Below are positions 1-8,159 of a stretch of DNA of 64,000 nt, piece by piece. Where the stretch lies: assembly GCF_011605345.1 (NCBI RefSeq), contig NZ_JAAOXM010000010.1, forward strand, positions 186,001 to 250,000. Direction: 5' to 3'. Made by a program: the position numbers and the translations under genes. Source of the stretch: Burkholderia sp. D-99 (GTDB taxonomy: Bacteria > Pseudomonadota > Gammaproteobacteria > Burkholderiales > Burkholderiaceae). The number at the start of each line of letters is the position of its first letter. Position 1 is the stretch's first letter. The notes under the pieces were generated by a model. It worked only from the letters and a program-made list of their open reading frames with translations. It was not told the origin of the DNA and ran no database searches.

Positions 1-446
1 GGCGCGAGCGTCGCGGGCGTCACCGGGCCGCCGACATGCATCCCGTAGTTCCAGCCCGCGAGATAGAAGTCGGCGCGCGCGGCCACCAGCACTTCGCGCG
101 ACGGATACTGGCTCGCCAGTTCGGGCACGCCGCGCAACGCGTCGCGCACGCGCGCGGTGCCCGTCTTCCACCCGCCGATGCCCGTGTAGCCGACGAGCCG
201 GTCCTTCAGGCCGAGCACGAGCATCATCTCGGTCAGGTTCACGTCGTTGCTCACCGCGCGCGTCGGCGCGCGTTCGAACGTCACGTCGCGATCGCAGCTG
301 CGCACGGTAACGGGATACGCACCCGCATGAGCGGCCGTACAGCCGAGCACGGTCGCGGCAACCAGCCGGCGGGATATCGACGACAAAGCGGACGACAATT
401 CGGACGACAAAGCGGAGAACGAGACAGGAAACGGCATGGTGGTCAT
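1..446 (-). CDS. ABC transporter periplasmic binding protein (iron-siderophore/cobalamin type), partial
   Basis: The frame is open to the left edge, so only about the first 148 residues are seen. The N-terminus is long and Ser-rich, followed by a hydrophobic segment ending near AHAGAYP that reads as a signal peptide. The mature part (VSNDVNLTEMMLVLGL, then GYTGIGGW) has the look of a class III binding protein of the FecB/BtuF kind. The start at 446 overlaps the ATPase stop as ATGA, which implies translational coupling; a second in-frame ATG lies at 437. It would deliver a metal chelate to an inner-membrane permease that must lie beyond the window. The ligand cannot be told from the sequence. 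Confidence 0.8.
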   Translation of the reverse strand, partial: MTTMPFPVSFSALSSELSSALSSISRRLVAATVLGCTAAHAGAYPVTVRSCDRDVTFERAPTRAVSNDVNLTEMMLVLGLKDRLVGYTGIGGWKTGTARVRDALRGVPELASQYPSREVLVAARADFYLAGWNYGMHVGGPVTPATLA

Positions 447-1240
447 TCCGGATGAAGCGGCGTGATGCGCGGCCGGCCCGTGACGGGATGGCGATCGACG
501 AGCGCGGCGACGCCGAACACGTCGCGCAGCAGCGCTTCGGTCAGCACGTCGGCCGGCGTGCCCGATGCGACGACCCTGCCATGCGCGAGCACGTGGAGCC
601 GGTCGCAATACGCGGCCGCGAGATTGAGGTCGTGAATCGTGGCGAGCGTCGCGATGCCGAGGCGCCGCACGCGCGCGAGCAGTTCGAGCTGATGGCGCAG
701 GTCGAGATGGTTGGTCGGCTCGTCGAGCAGCAGCAGTTCAGGCTGCTGCGCGAGCGCGCGAGCCAGCAGCGCGCGCTGCTTCTCGCCGCCCGACAGCGAC
801 GCGAAGCGTTGCGCGCGGCGCTCGACGAGGCCGACGTCGTGCAGCGCGGATTCGACGATCCGACGATCGTCGGCCGTCTCCGCGTCGAACGGCCGCTTGT
901 GCGGCGTGCGCCCCATGTCGACCAGTTCGTCGACCGTCAGCCCGAAATCGTCCGGCGTCTCCTGCTGCAGCACCGCGATGCGCTGCGCGACCGCGCGCGG
1001 CCGCATGCGCCACACGTCCTGCGCGTCGAGCGCGACACGGCCCGCATCGGGCCGTGCGTAACGGAACACGCAGCGCAGCAGGCTCGTCTTGCCGCTGCCG
1101 TTCGGGCCGACCAGCCCGACGAACTCGCCTTCGGCCACGCTCAGCGTCACCGAATCGAGCACGGCGATCGCACCACCGGGAGACCAGCTCACGCGTTCGA
1201 TGTCGAGCATGTGGGCCACGGGAAGCTCGCCGCGCCGCAT
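443..1240 (-). CDS. ABC transporter ATP-binding protein (FecE/BtuD family)
   Basis: This is the ATPase of a metal-chelate importer, expected on the cytoplasmic face with a FecCD-type permease. Visible motifs are Walker A GPNGSGKT, the Q-loop region VLQQETPDDFG, signature LSGGEKQR, Walker B LLLLDEPTNHLD and the H-loop TIHD. The ATG at 1240 overlaps the receptor stop as TAATG, which favours coupled translation; an ATG ten codons on (1210) begins the usual domain (MLDIERVSW) and is the alternative. Length, about 265 residues, is normal. It sits between the TonB receptor and the binding protein in one minus-strand operon. Confidence 0.9.
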   Translation of the reverse strand: MRRGELPVAHMLDIERVSWSPGGAIAVLDSVTLSVAEGEFVGLVGPNGSGKTSLLRCVFRYARPDAGRVALDAQDVWRMRPRAVAQRIAVLQQETPDDFGLTVDELVDMGRTPHKRPFDAETADDRRIVESALHDVGLVERRAQRFASLSGGEKQRALLARALAQQPELLLLDEPTNHLDLRHQLELLARVRRLGIATLATIHDLNLAAAYCDRLHVLAHGRVVASGTPADVLTEALLRDVFGVAALVDRHPVTGRPRITPLHPE

Positions 1241-3426
1241 TAGAAGCGCATCGTCGCGACGAGCTCCGCCGAGCGCGACGGGCCGAGCAGCCACTGCTCG
1301 CCGCCGTTCGACGTCGTCACCGCATACGTGCGGTTCGCGAGATTGCGCAGGTACAGCGCCAGCTCGGTGCGCGACGTCGGCTGCCAGCGCAGCGACGCAT
1401 CGAACACCGTGTACGACGGCACCTGCACACGGTTCGCGTCGTCGCCGTAAGTCGCGCCGACGTAACGCACACCTGCATTCGCCTGCCAGCGTTCGGCGAA
1501 CGCCCAGCCGAGCCACAGGTTCGCCGTCTGCTGCGGCACGTTGGCCGGCGCATTGTCGGCGCGCGACACCGTCGCACCGCCGACCTTCTGGTTGAACTCG
1601 TCATAACGCGCGCGCAGCAGCGCGACGTTCGCGTCGATCGTCCAGCCGTGCGGCAGCCGCGCGCCGCCTGTCAGCTCGATGCCGCGCGACGATTGCCGGC
1701 CGACCTGCTGGCGCAGCGCGGGATTGAACGGATCGGTGCTGAGCAGGTTGCGCTTCGTGATGTCGTACACCGCGAAGGTCCAGTACGCGCGGCCGTCGAG
1801 CAGCGTCTGCTTGACGCCGGCCTCCCACTGCTCGCCGGTCGCGAGCCGGTAGTTCGCCTGCGACGCGGACAGCGTCACAAGCGAGCCGAGGCCCTCCGCG
1901 CCCGTCGTGTACTGCGCATAGGCGCTGAGCGTCGGCGCGACTTCGAACACGAACCCGGTACGCCAGCCGACGTTCGCGAAGCGCTTGTCGAAGCCCGCGC
2001 CGGTGGCCGCCTGCTCGCGGCTGAACGCGATGTGGTCGTAGCGCAGGCCGCTCACCCACGCGAGGCGCGGCAGCACCTCGAGCCGGTTCTCGGCGAACAC
2101 CGCGGCCTGCCGCGCCCGCGTGCTGAACTGCGGCACCGTCGGGTCGGGGCTCGTGAACACGCCGGGATCGAAGCCGTGCGCAGCCACCGTCGATTCGCCG
2201 CCGTACGGCGAGTTGTTGGTGCCGTCGAACGTGACCTGGCTGAATTCCGTGCCGACGACGAAGCGGTTCGCGCGACCGAACAGCGTGCCGTCGAAGCGTG
2301 CGCTCAGCCGGTCGCCGATCTGCCGCTGGTGATGGCCGATGTCGAGATAGTCGCCGCGCGTGACAAGACCCGTCGCGGGATCGAGCGCATACGATTCGGC
2401 ATTGCGCCAGTGGCGGTTCGACGTCAGGTAGTAGAGCTGGTTGTCGATCGTCACGCCGGCCGCCGGCCGGTAGCTGGCCGACAGGCGCGTCCACTGGTCG
2501 TAGTAGGCAATCGTCGCATCGCCGACGTTGTAATTGAGCTTGCGCAGCGACGGATCGAGCACGCCGTTCGGCGCCGGCACGCCATAGTAGGTCGCCGGCA
2601 TCTGGCGGCCGTAGTCGAAGTCGAGCGTCAGCGTGAGCTTCGGGCTCACGTCGAACTTCAGCGCGCCGCCGACGGCCGTCGTATGCGTATCGGCGCGCTC
2701 GGCGAGGCCGTTCGCGCGCGCATCGCTCGCATAGAAACGGTAAGACAGCCGCGGGCCGAGCGCGCCCGTCGTATCGAACGCGAAGCGCTTCGCGCCGTCG
2801 GCCCCCACACCGACTTGCAGCGTCGTCTCGCGCGTGCGCTGCGGCCGCTTCGGCACCACGTTGACGACGCCGCCGATCGCCCCTTCACCGTACAGCACCG
2901 ACGCCGGGCCGCGCAGCACCTCGATACGCTCGACCGACCACGTATCGAACGGGAACGTGATCGTGCCGGCTGCCGGCATCAGCCGCACGCCGTCGAGCAG
3001 CGTCATCACCGATTCCTGCCCGCTGAAGCCGCGCACGCTCAATGCGGTGCCGCCGGTACCGGGCGCCATCGCACTCGCGAACCCCGCGGTGCGCGTCACC
3101 GCGTCGAGCACCGTGCGATCGCCGCGTGCGTCGATCGTGTCGGCCGTGACCGACTCGACGCTCGCGGGCGTGTCGAGGCTCGCGAGCCCGAGCCGCGAAC
3201 CCGTTTCGAGCGGTTGCGTCAGCGGGTCGGCCGGTGCGGATCGCGCGCTGACGTTGATGGTCGGCAGCGCATGCCGATCGTCCGGTGCCGCCGTTTCGGC
3301 GGCCAACGCGCCGGAGGTCGCCATCGCACAGCCCACCCACGTTGCACAACCGAACGCGGCACGCGAGCGCCATCCCCCGTCGTTCCGGCGCGAGCCGGCG
3401 TGCAGGCGTGCGCCGCGTGCCCGCAT
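1240..3426 (-). CDS. TonB-dependent outer-membrane siderophore receptor
   Basis: This is an outer-membrane gated barrel importing an iron chelate with TonB energy. An N-terminal signal peptide ends near GALAAETA. A plug domain follows with SVRGFSGQESVMTLLDGVRL and the conserved VERIEVLRGPASVLYGEGAIGG stretch, then repeated beta strands. The C-terminus LVATMRF ends in the aromatic residue typical of outer-membrane proteins. A TTG start at 3492 is possible, but the ATG at 3426 gives a more normal signal peptide. It is first in the operon with the ATPase and binding protein. No cobalamin riboswitch was found upstream, so siderophore uptake is favoured over vitamin B12; substrate unknown. Confidence 0.9.
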   Translation of the reverse strand: MRARGARLHAGSRRNDGGWRSRAAFGCATWVGCAMATSGALAAETAAPDDRHALPTINVSARSAPADPLTQPLETGSRLGLASLDTPASVESVTADTIDARGDRTVLDAVTRTAGFASAMAPGTGGTALSVRGFSGQESVMTLLDGVRLMPAAGTITFPFDTWSVERIEVLRGPASVLYGEGAIGGVVNVVPKRPQRTRETTLQVGVGADGAKRFAFDTTGALGPRLSYRFYASDARANGLAERADTHTTAVGGALKFDVSPKLTLTLDFDYGRQMPATYYGVPAPNGVLDPSLRKLNYNVGDATIAYYDQWTRLSASYRPAAGVTIDNQLYYLTSNRHWRNAESYALDPATGLVTRGDYLDIGHHQRQIGDRLSARFDGTLFGRANRFVVGTEFSQVTFDGTNNSPYGGESTVAAHGFDPGVFTSPDPTVPQFSTRARQAAVFAENRLEVLPRLAWVSGLRYDHIAFSREQAATGAGFDKRFANVGWRTGFVFEVAPTLSAYAQYTTGAEGLGSLVTLSASQANYRLATGEQWEAGVKQTLLDGRAYWTFAVYDITKRNLLSTDPFNPALRQQVGRQSSRGIELTGGARLPHGWTIDANVALLRARYDEFNQKVGGATVSRADNAPANVPQQTANLWLGWAFAERWQANAGVRYVGATYGDDANRVQVPSYTVFDASLRWQPTSRTELALYLRNLANRTYAVTTSNGGEQWLLGPSRSAELVATMRF

Positions 3427-3522
3427 GTGTTTCGTCTTCGTCACTTCGTATCGGTCTTCGTGTGGTTTCGTCGCACGTGGCTTGCCCGACAACCCCGGAC
3501 GGCCGGCGATCCAAACGTCGGA

Positions 3523-3537
3523 TGATACGTTATATCA
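3523..3537. promoter_or_regulatory. Short dyad upstream of the TonB receptor
   Basis: The sequence TGATA-CGTTA-TATCA is an interrupted inverted repeat in an AT-rich patch about 100 bases before the receptor start. It could be part of an iron-regulator site or an extended promoter element. By eye it matches the 19-bp Fur consensus at only about half the positions, so Fur control is a guess. Confidence 0.3.
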
Positions 3538-3740
3538 ATTTATTTCGTCAGGGTTTTGTCAGGATTCGTGGGCCGGCGCGTCCGGCCTGGGGCTGGAATC
3601 CGTGAAGGTTCGCCGCGACAGCATCCCTGGATAAATCGGTCAGCACTCCAGCGCCCATGTCGACGATACGACTGCGTCGGCCGACGGGAAGGCAGTGCGC
3701 CCATGACGCGCACCGCGACCGGCCGGCACAACGGCGCTGC

Positions 3741-4649
3741 CTAGATCGGAAAACTGAACTGCACCCACAGCTTGTCGCCCTGCGGCCGGTTGCGCACCGC
3801 GAACTCGTGCTGGTATTTCACGACCACACCCGACGCCGGCCCCCACATGTAACGCAGTTGCGGGCCGATCGCGACCGATTGCCCGCGAAAGCCGTCCGAC
3901 GCGACCTTGATGCCGTCCTGCGTATCGTCGGTGAACTGCTTCAGGAACGTGCCCTGCACGCCGATCTGCACGCGCCGGTCGATCGAATAGCCGATCAGGT
4001 AGTCGAGCACGGCGACCGCCCCCGAGTGGTATCGCGTCGCATGGTTCGGCGAGTTCAACTCGAGCAGCGTGGTCGTCGAGATCTCCCAGTTGCGGCCCGG
4101 AAACCAGGTCGTGCTGACGTACGGCAGGAACGCAACCGTGTTCAGCCCCGTGTTCGCGATCCGGTTCGCCGCGTACGCGCCGGTCGGCACCGCGAACGAC
4201 GGCGAGAAGAACGCGAAGAAGGTCTTCGATGCGTTCGCATAGTTGATCATGAACGGCTCGAGGATCACGTCACCGAGCGACGTACGGTTTCCCGTACCGC
4301 CCGGCGTCGACAGATGCAGGTGCACGATCGGTACGATCGCGCTGCTCGACAGTGAAAACGGCCCGAACGTTGCGCCCCAGGTGTGGACCACGCGCGGCGT
4401 TTCCGCGACGACGCTCAGGTGGAACCCCGGCACCGCGCTGCCGCCGTCCGGCCCGGCAAACCGGTTCGATGCCGAGTACAGCGCGTAGTTGAAGTACTGC
4501 GTGTTGCCGGGCGGCGGAAGCAGCCCGTTCAGCACGGTGTTGACGCCGAACGGATAGCTGATCTGCCCGTTCTCCGTGGCCGACGCCGGAACGTGAATGG
4601 CGCTGGCGATCAGGAGTGCCAACGGCACCCGTCGCAATGTGAATTTCAT
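3741..4649 (-). CDS. Outer-membrane protein of the MetA-pathway phenol degradation family
   Basis: The protein has 302 residues with a clear signal peptide (MKFTLRRVPLALLIASAIHV, cleaved near PASATEN), then a beta-rich sequence full of aromatic and Ser/Thr strands ending in WVQFSFPI. This fits the Phenol_MetA_deg family of outer-membrane proteins found beside aromatic catabolic genes and thought to help hydrophobic substrates cross the outer membrane. It lies downstream of the LysR gene on the same strand, about 160 bases away, facing away from the hydroxyquinol operon it probably serves. Substrate transport is inferred from family and context. Confidence 0.75.
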   Translation of the reverse strand: MKFTLRRVPLALLIASAIHVPASATENGQISYPFGVNTVLNGLLPPPGNTQYFNYALYSASNRFAGPDGGSAVPGFHLSVVAETPRVVHTWGATFGPFSLSSSAIVPIVHLHLSTPGGTGNRTSLGDVILEPFMINYANASKTFFAFFSPSFAVPTGAYAANRIANTGLNTVAFLPYVSTTWFPGRNWEISTTTLLELNSPNHATRYHSGAVAVLDYLIGYSIDRRVQIGVQGTFLKQFTDDTQDGIKVASDGFRGQSVAIGPQLRYMWGPASGVVVKYQHEFAVRNRPQGDKLWVQFSFPI

Positions 4650-4811
4650 GTCGTCTCCAGACCGGATCGTTATCGTGTAATCGCGAGCCGGGCATCGCAG
4701 GCCCGGGGAGACGCAATGTAAAGCGCACGACAGCGGCGAAAAAGACGACGTTCGGGAGAACAGTTCTCCGTCACACGGAGAAATGCGCGACAGCGCCGCG
4801 CGGGCCTGCGA

Positions 4812-5735
4812 TCAGCGGCCGACTTCCTTCCACTTGCGCGCGAGCCCGAGGCGTTCGAAACGCTCGATCAGGAACTCGGTGAAGACGCGGATCTTCGCCG
4901 GCTGGTGGCGGCGGCTCTGGTACGCGATGTTGACGGTGAGCGCCGGCAGTTGCCAGTCGGTGAGCACCGGCACCAGCTTCCCCGCGACGATATCGTCGTG
5001 GATGATGTAGAGCGGCTGGATCAGGACGCCGAGCCCGGCAAGCGCCGCCGCGCGGATCACCTGCCCTTCGTTCGCATCGAGCACACTCTTGATCGTCACC
5101 GACTGCTTCCTCGCGCCGTGGCGGAAATGCAGTACGTACGGATCGTTTGCGAGGTTGTAGACCAGCAACCGGTGGTCGCACAGCGCATCGGGCGTCACCG
5201 GCGCACCGTGCTTGGCCAGATACCCGGGCGACGCGGCCAGCACGCGCCGGGTCTCGGCGAGCTTGCGCACGGTAATGCCCGAATCGGCTTCATGCTCGCG
5301 CGTGCGGATCGCCACGTCGATGCCGGCCTCGATGAAATCCGGGTAGCGGTTCGCCGCGATGATCTGCACGTTCAGATTCGGGTAGCGCCGGTGAAACTCC
5401 GGCAAGGCCGGTGCGATATAGAGCGACGCGAACGATACCGAAGCCGTCACGCGCAGCGTGCCGGCCGGATTGACGCTCGTTTCGTTGACCGCCGCATCGG
5501 CCTCCGACAGTTCCGTCAGGATCGCGACGCAGCGCCGGTGGTACTCGTGCCCCGCGTCGGTCAGCCACAGGCGGCGCGTGGTCCGCTCGACGAGCCGCGC
5601 CCCCAGCCGCTCCTCCAGCGCGTTCAGGCAGCGGCTCGCCGCCGCGCTCGACATCCCGAGCCGCTCGGCGGCCTTCGACAGGCTGCCCAGCTCGGCCACC
5701 TGCACGAAAAATTCGATCTGCGTCCACTTGTCCAT
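4812..5735 (-). CDS. LysR-type transcriptional regulator of the hydroxyquinol operon
   Basis: The 307-residue protein starts MDKWTQIEFFVQVAELGSLS, a typical LysR helix-turn-helix (residues about 1-60, with AAERLGMSSAAASR), followed by a periplasmic-binding-like effector domain. The ATG at 5735 is chosen because it matches the family start; the longer frame adds a non-family leader. It is divergent from the dioxygenase gene and overlaps nothing, with a dyad between them, so it probably controls the catabolic operon. The inducer is likely a pathway aromatic or ring-cleavage product, by analogy with other LysR catabolic regulators. Confidence 0.88.
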   Translation of the reverse strand: MDKWTQIEFFVQVAELGSLSKAAERLGMSSAAASRCLNALEERLGARLVERTTRRLWLTDAGHEYHRRCVAILTELSEADAAVNETSVNPAGTLRVTASVSFASLYIAPALPEFHRRYPNLNVQIIAANRYPDFIEAGIDVAIRTREHEADSGITVRKLAETRRVLAASPGYLAKHGAPVTPDALCDHRLLVYNLANDPYVLHFRHGARKQSVTIKSVLDANEGQVIRAAALAGLGVLIQPLYIIHDDIVAGKLVPVLTDWQLPALTVNIAYQSRRHQPAKIRVFTEFLIERFERLGLARKWKEVGR

Positions 5736-5752
5736 GCGTTCGATTCTTCCAC

Positions 5753-5807
5753 TTGGCGGAGAACAAAACTCCTCCAAACCCTCTTTTTTACGATTAAAGG
5801 AGGAATT
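5753..5807. promoter_or_regulatory. Candidate LysR operator between divergent genes
   Basis: A near-perfect inverted repeat, TTGGCGGAG at 5753-5761 and CTCCTCCAA at 5769-5777, is separated by 7 bases of AACAAAA. A further copy of the GGAGG half, GGAGGAATT, lies at 5799-5807. The dyad plus an offset half-site is the usual layout of LysR recognition and activation sites. It starts only 18 bases from the regulator's own start codon, which would suit autoregulation. No binding data; inferred from symmetry and position. Confidence 0.5.
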
Positions 5808-5853
5808 AATGTTACGTCAACGCGCCATCGAACGACATCAGGAGACAACCCCT

Positions 5854-6735
5854 ATGCGCAATCTCAACGAAGACACCATCACGCAGGCCGTGATCGCATC
5901 CCTCTCCGGCTGTCGCGACGAGCGGCTGCGCACGGTCATGACCAGTCTCGTCCAGCACCTGCATTCGTTCGCCCGCGAGACGAAGCTCACCGAGGCCGAG
6001 TGGCAAGCCGCGATCGGTTTCCTGACGGCCGTCGGCCACATCACCGACGACAAGCGCCAGGAGTTCATCCTGCTGTCCGACGTGCTCGGGCTGTCGACGC
6101 TCGTCACCGCGCAGAATCATGCGAAACCGGCCGGCTGCACGGAGGCGACCGTATTCGGCCCGTTCTATGTCGACGGCAGCCCCGAATTCGCGATGTTCGA
6201 CGACATCGCGAACGGCGCATGCGGCGAGCCCTGCTTCGTGTCCGGCCATGTGCGCGGCATCGACGGCACGCCCGTCGCGAACGCGTCGCTGGAAGTCTGG
6301 CAGGCCGACGAAGACGGCCACTACGACGTGCAGCAACCGGCCGACGACGGGTCCGTCACGCATCGTGCGCGCGGGCGGCTGCGCAGCGGCGCCGACGGCC
6401 GTTACGCATTCCGCTCGATCCTCGCCGAACCGTATCCGATTCCGCACGACGGCCCCGTCGGCGCGATGCTCGACGCGCTCGGCCGTCATCCGTGGCGCCC
6501 CGCGCACCTGCATTTCATGATCGAGGCGCGCGGCTACGAAACGCTGATCACGCACGTGTTCCGCGACGGCGACCGCTATCTCGACTCCGATGCGGTGTTC
6601 GGCGTACGGTCGACGCTCGTCGCCGACTGGGTCCGGCATGCGCCCGGCATCGCGCCCGATGGCTCGCACATGGACACGCCGTTCTACACGCTCGATTACG
6701 ACTTCGTGCTCAACCCCTCGGAGCGCGGCGCATGA
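5854..6735 (+). CDS. Hydroxyquinol 1,2-dioxygenase
   Basis: Intradiol ring-cleavage enzyme that would convert hydroxyquinol (1,2,4-trihydroxybenzene) to maleylacetate with a non-haem ferric iron. The 293-residue protein has the N-terminal helical dimerisation domain (TITQAVIASL onward) and a C-terminal beta core. Likely iron ligands are Tyr157 (GHYDV), Tyr194 (EPYPIP), His218 and His220 (PAHLHF), spaced as in the family. The start at 5854 has AGGAG about 10 bases upstream and matches family N-termini. An in-frame ATG at 5809 has an even better GGAGG and would add 15 residues. First gene of the operon; its stop overlaps the next start (ATGA). Confidence 0.9.
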   Translation: MRNLNEDTITQAVIASLSGCRDERLRTVMTSLVQHLHSFARETKLTEAEWQAAIGFLTAVGHITDDKRQEFILLSDVLGLSTLVTAQNHAKPAGCTEATVFGPFYVDGSPEFAMFDDIANGACGEPCFVSGHVRGIDGTPVANASLEVWQADEDGHYDVQQPADDGSVTHRARGRLRSGADGRYAFRSILAEPYPIPHDGPVGAMLDALGRHPWRPAHLHFMIEARGYETLITHVFRDGDRYLDSDAVFGVRSTLVADWVRHAPGIAPDGSHMDTPFYTLDYDFVLNPSERGA

Positions 6736-7034
6736 TCCGGCACGTCGTGATGTGGAACGTCGCGGGCGAAACCGACAGCGAACGCGCGGCGGCTCGCGCG
6801 AGCGTGAAGCACGCATTCGAAAACCTGCGCGGCCGGATTCCGGGCATGACGCACCTCGAGGTCGGCGCGGATTTCAGTGCGACCGATTACGCGTGCGACC
6901 TGATTCTCGTCGCCGAATTCGAGTCGCGCGAAGCGCTCGACGGATACGCGACGCACCCTGAACACGCACGCGTGCGCGACACACTGGCCGGCCTGCGCAT
7001 CGAGCGCCACCAGGTCGACTACGCAACGGAGTAA
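6732..7034 (+). CDS. Dabb (stress-responsive A/B barrel) domain protein
   Basis: The 100-residue protein starts MIRHVVMWNV, the hallmark of the dimeric alpha+beta barrel (Dabb) family, and has the later VGADFSATDYACDLILVAEF strand region. It overlaps the dioxygenase stop by the ATGA tetranucleotide and lies 7 bases before the reductase, so it is made with the pathway. Some Dabb members catalyse small rearrangements or cyclisations of phenolic or polyketide intermediates; many have no known role. Whether this one is an enzyme or an accessory binding protein cannot be told. Confidence 0.85.
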   Translation: MIRHVVMWNVAGETDSERAAARASVKHAFENLRGRIPGMTHLEVGADFSATDYACDLILVAEFESREALDGYATHPEHARVRDTLAGLRIERHQVDYATE

Positions 7035-7041
7035 CGACGAC

Positions 7042-8109
7042 ATGGATTTCATTTACCAGGCACGCGCCGCACGCGTGATCTTCGGCGCGGGCAGCCTCGA
7101 CCATCTCGAACGCGAAGTGCTGGAACTGGGCGCGCAGCGTGCGCTCGTGCTCTGCACGCCGGAGCAGCGCGACCTCGCGCAACACATTGTCGAGCGGCTC
7201 GGTGCACGTGCCGCCGGGCTGTACGACCGCGCGACGATGCACGTGCCGATCGAAATCGCCCGCGATGCGCAGGCGTTCGCCCGGTCGTGCGATGCAGATT
7301 GCGCGATCGCGATCGGCGGCGGCTCGACGATCGGCCTCGGCAAGGCGATCGCGCTCGAAAGCAGCCTGCCGATCCTCGCCATCCCGACGACGTACGCCGG
7401 CAGCGAGATGACCCCGATCTACGGCCTGACCGAAGGCGGCATCAAGCGCACGGGCTCCGATGCACGCGTGCTGCCGAAAACGGTGATCTACGATCCCGCG
7501 CTCACCGTCACGCTGCCCGTCGAACTGTCGGTGACGAGCGGCCTCAATGCGATCGCGCACGCAGCGGAAGGCCTCTACGCGAACAATGCGAATCCGGTGA
7601 TGAGCCTCGTCGCCGAAGAAGGGATTCGCGCGCTGGCGCGCGGCCTGCCCGGCGTGCGTCGCAACCCCGCCGACCTCGGCGCACGCAGCGACGCGCTCTA
7701 CGGCGCATGGCTGTGCGGCATGGTCCTCGGCAACGTCGGCATGGCACTGCACCACAAGCTCTGTCACACGCTCGGCGGCAGCTTCAACCTGCCGCATGCG
7801 CCGACCCACACGGTCGTGCTGCCGCATGCGCTCGCGTACAACGCAGCGCACGCGCCGGACGCGATGCAGCGCATCGCCCGCGCGATCGGCACGAACGACG
7901 CGGCGCGCGGCCTCTACGCGCTGGCGCTCGACAACGGCGCACCGGTCTCGTTGAAGGCGATCGGCATGCAGGAAACCGACCTCGATCGCGCAGCCGATCT
8001 CGCGGCCGCCAATCCGTACTGGAACCCGCGCCCGATCGAACGCGACGGCCTGCGCGCGCTGCTGCAGGACGCCTTCGACGGCAACCTGCCCGGCACGATC
8101 GCGCACTGA
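7042..8109 (+). CDS. Maleylacetate reductase
   Basis: Iron-type alcohol dehydrogenase fold enzyme that reduces maleylacetate to 3-oxoadipate with NAD(P)H, the step after hydroxyquinol ring cleavage. The 355-residue sequence starts MDFIYQARAARVIFGAGS, with nucleotide-binding AIGGGSTIGLGKAIAL (about residues 90-105), IPTTYAGSEMT, and the HHKLCHTLGG and HAPTHTVVLPHA histidine regions. Length is normal. It follows the Dabb gene by 7 bases. In this subfamily the metal-binding residues are often changed; assignment to maleylacetate rather than another substrate rests on family resemblance and the dioxygenase neighbour. Confidence 0.88.
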   Translation: MDFIYQARAARVIFGAGSLDHLEREVLELGAQRALVLCTPEQRDLAQHIVERLGARAAGLYDRATMHVPIEIARDAQAFARSCDADCAIAIGGGSTIGLGKAIALESSLPILAIPTTYAGSEMTPIYGLTEGGIKRTGSDARVLPKTVIYDPALTVTLPVELSVTSGLNAIAHAAEGLYANNANPVMSLVAEEGIRALARGLPGVRRNPADLGARSDALYGAWLCGMVLGNVGMALHHKLCHTLGGSFNLPHAPTHTVVLPHALAYNAAHAPDAMQRIARAIGTNDAARGLYALALDNGAPVSLKAIGMQETDLDRAADLAAANPYWNPRPIERDGLRALLQDAFDGNLPGTIAH

Positions 8110-8159
8110 ATCCGACACACGACAAACCTACAAACGACACCGTCATGGAGACACCCCGC

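Noticed and set aside
1054..3525. An 823-codon frame opposite the TonB receptor, and other long antisense frames such as 15072-17108, 24018-26345 and 51373-54192
   Set aside because: They mirror real genes in a GC-rich genome. Their products are Arg/Ala/His-rich repeats with no fold, while the opposite strand holds recognised proteins.
3493..3740. A cobalamin riboswitch or clear Fur box before the TonB receptor
   Set aside because: No B12-box-like sequence was found, and the only dyad matches the Fur consensus weakly; kept only as a low-confidence dyad.
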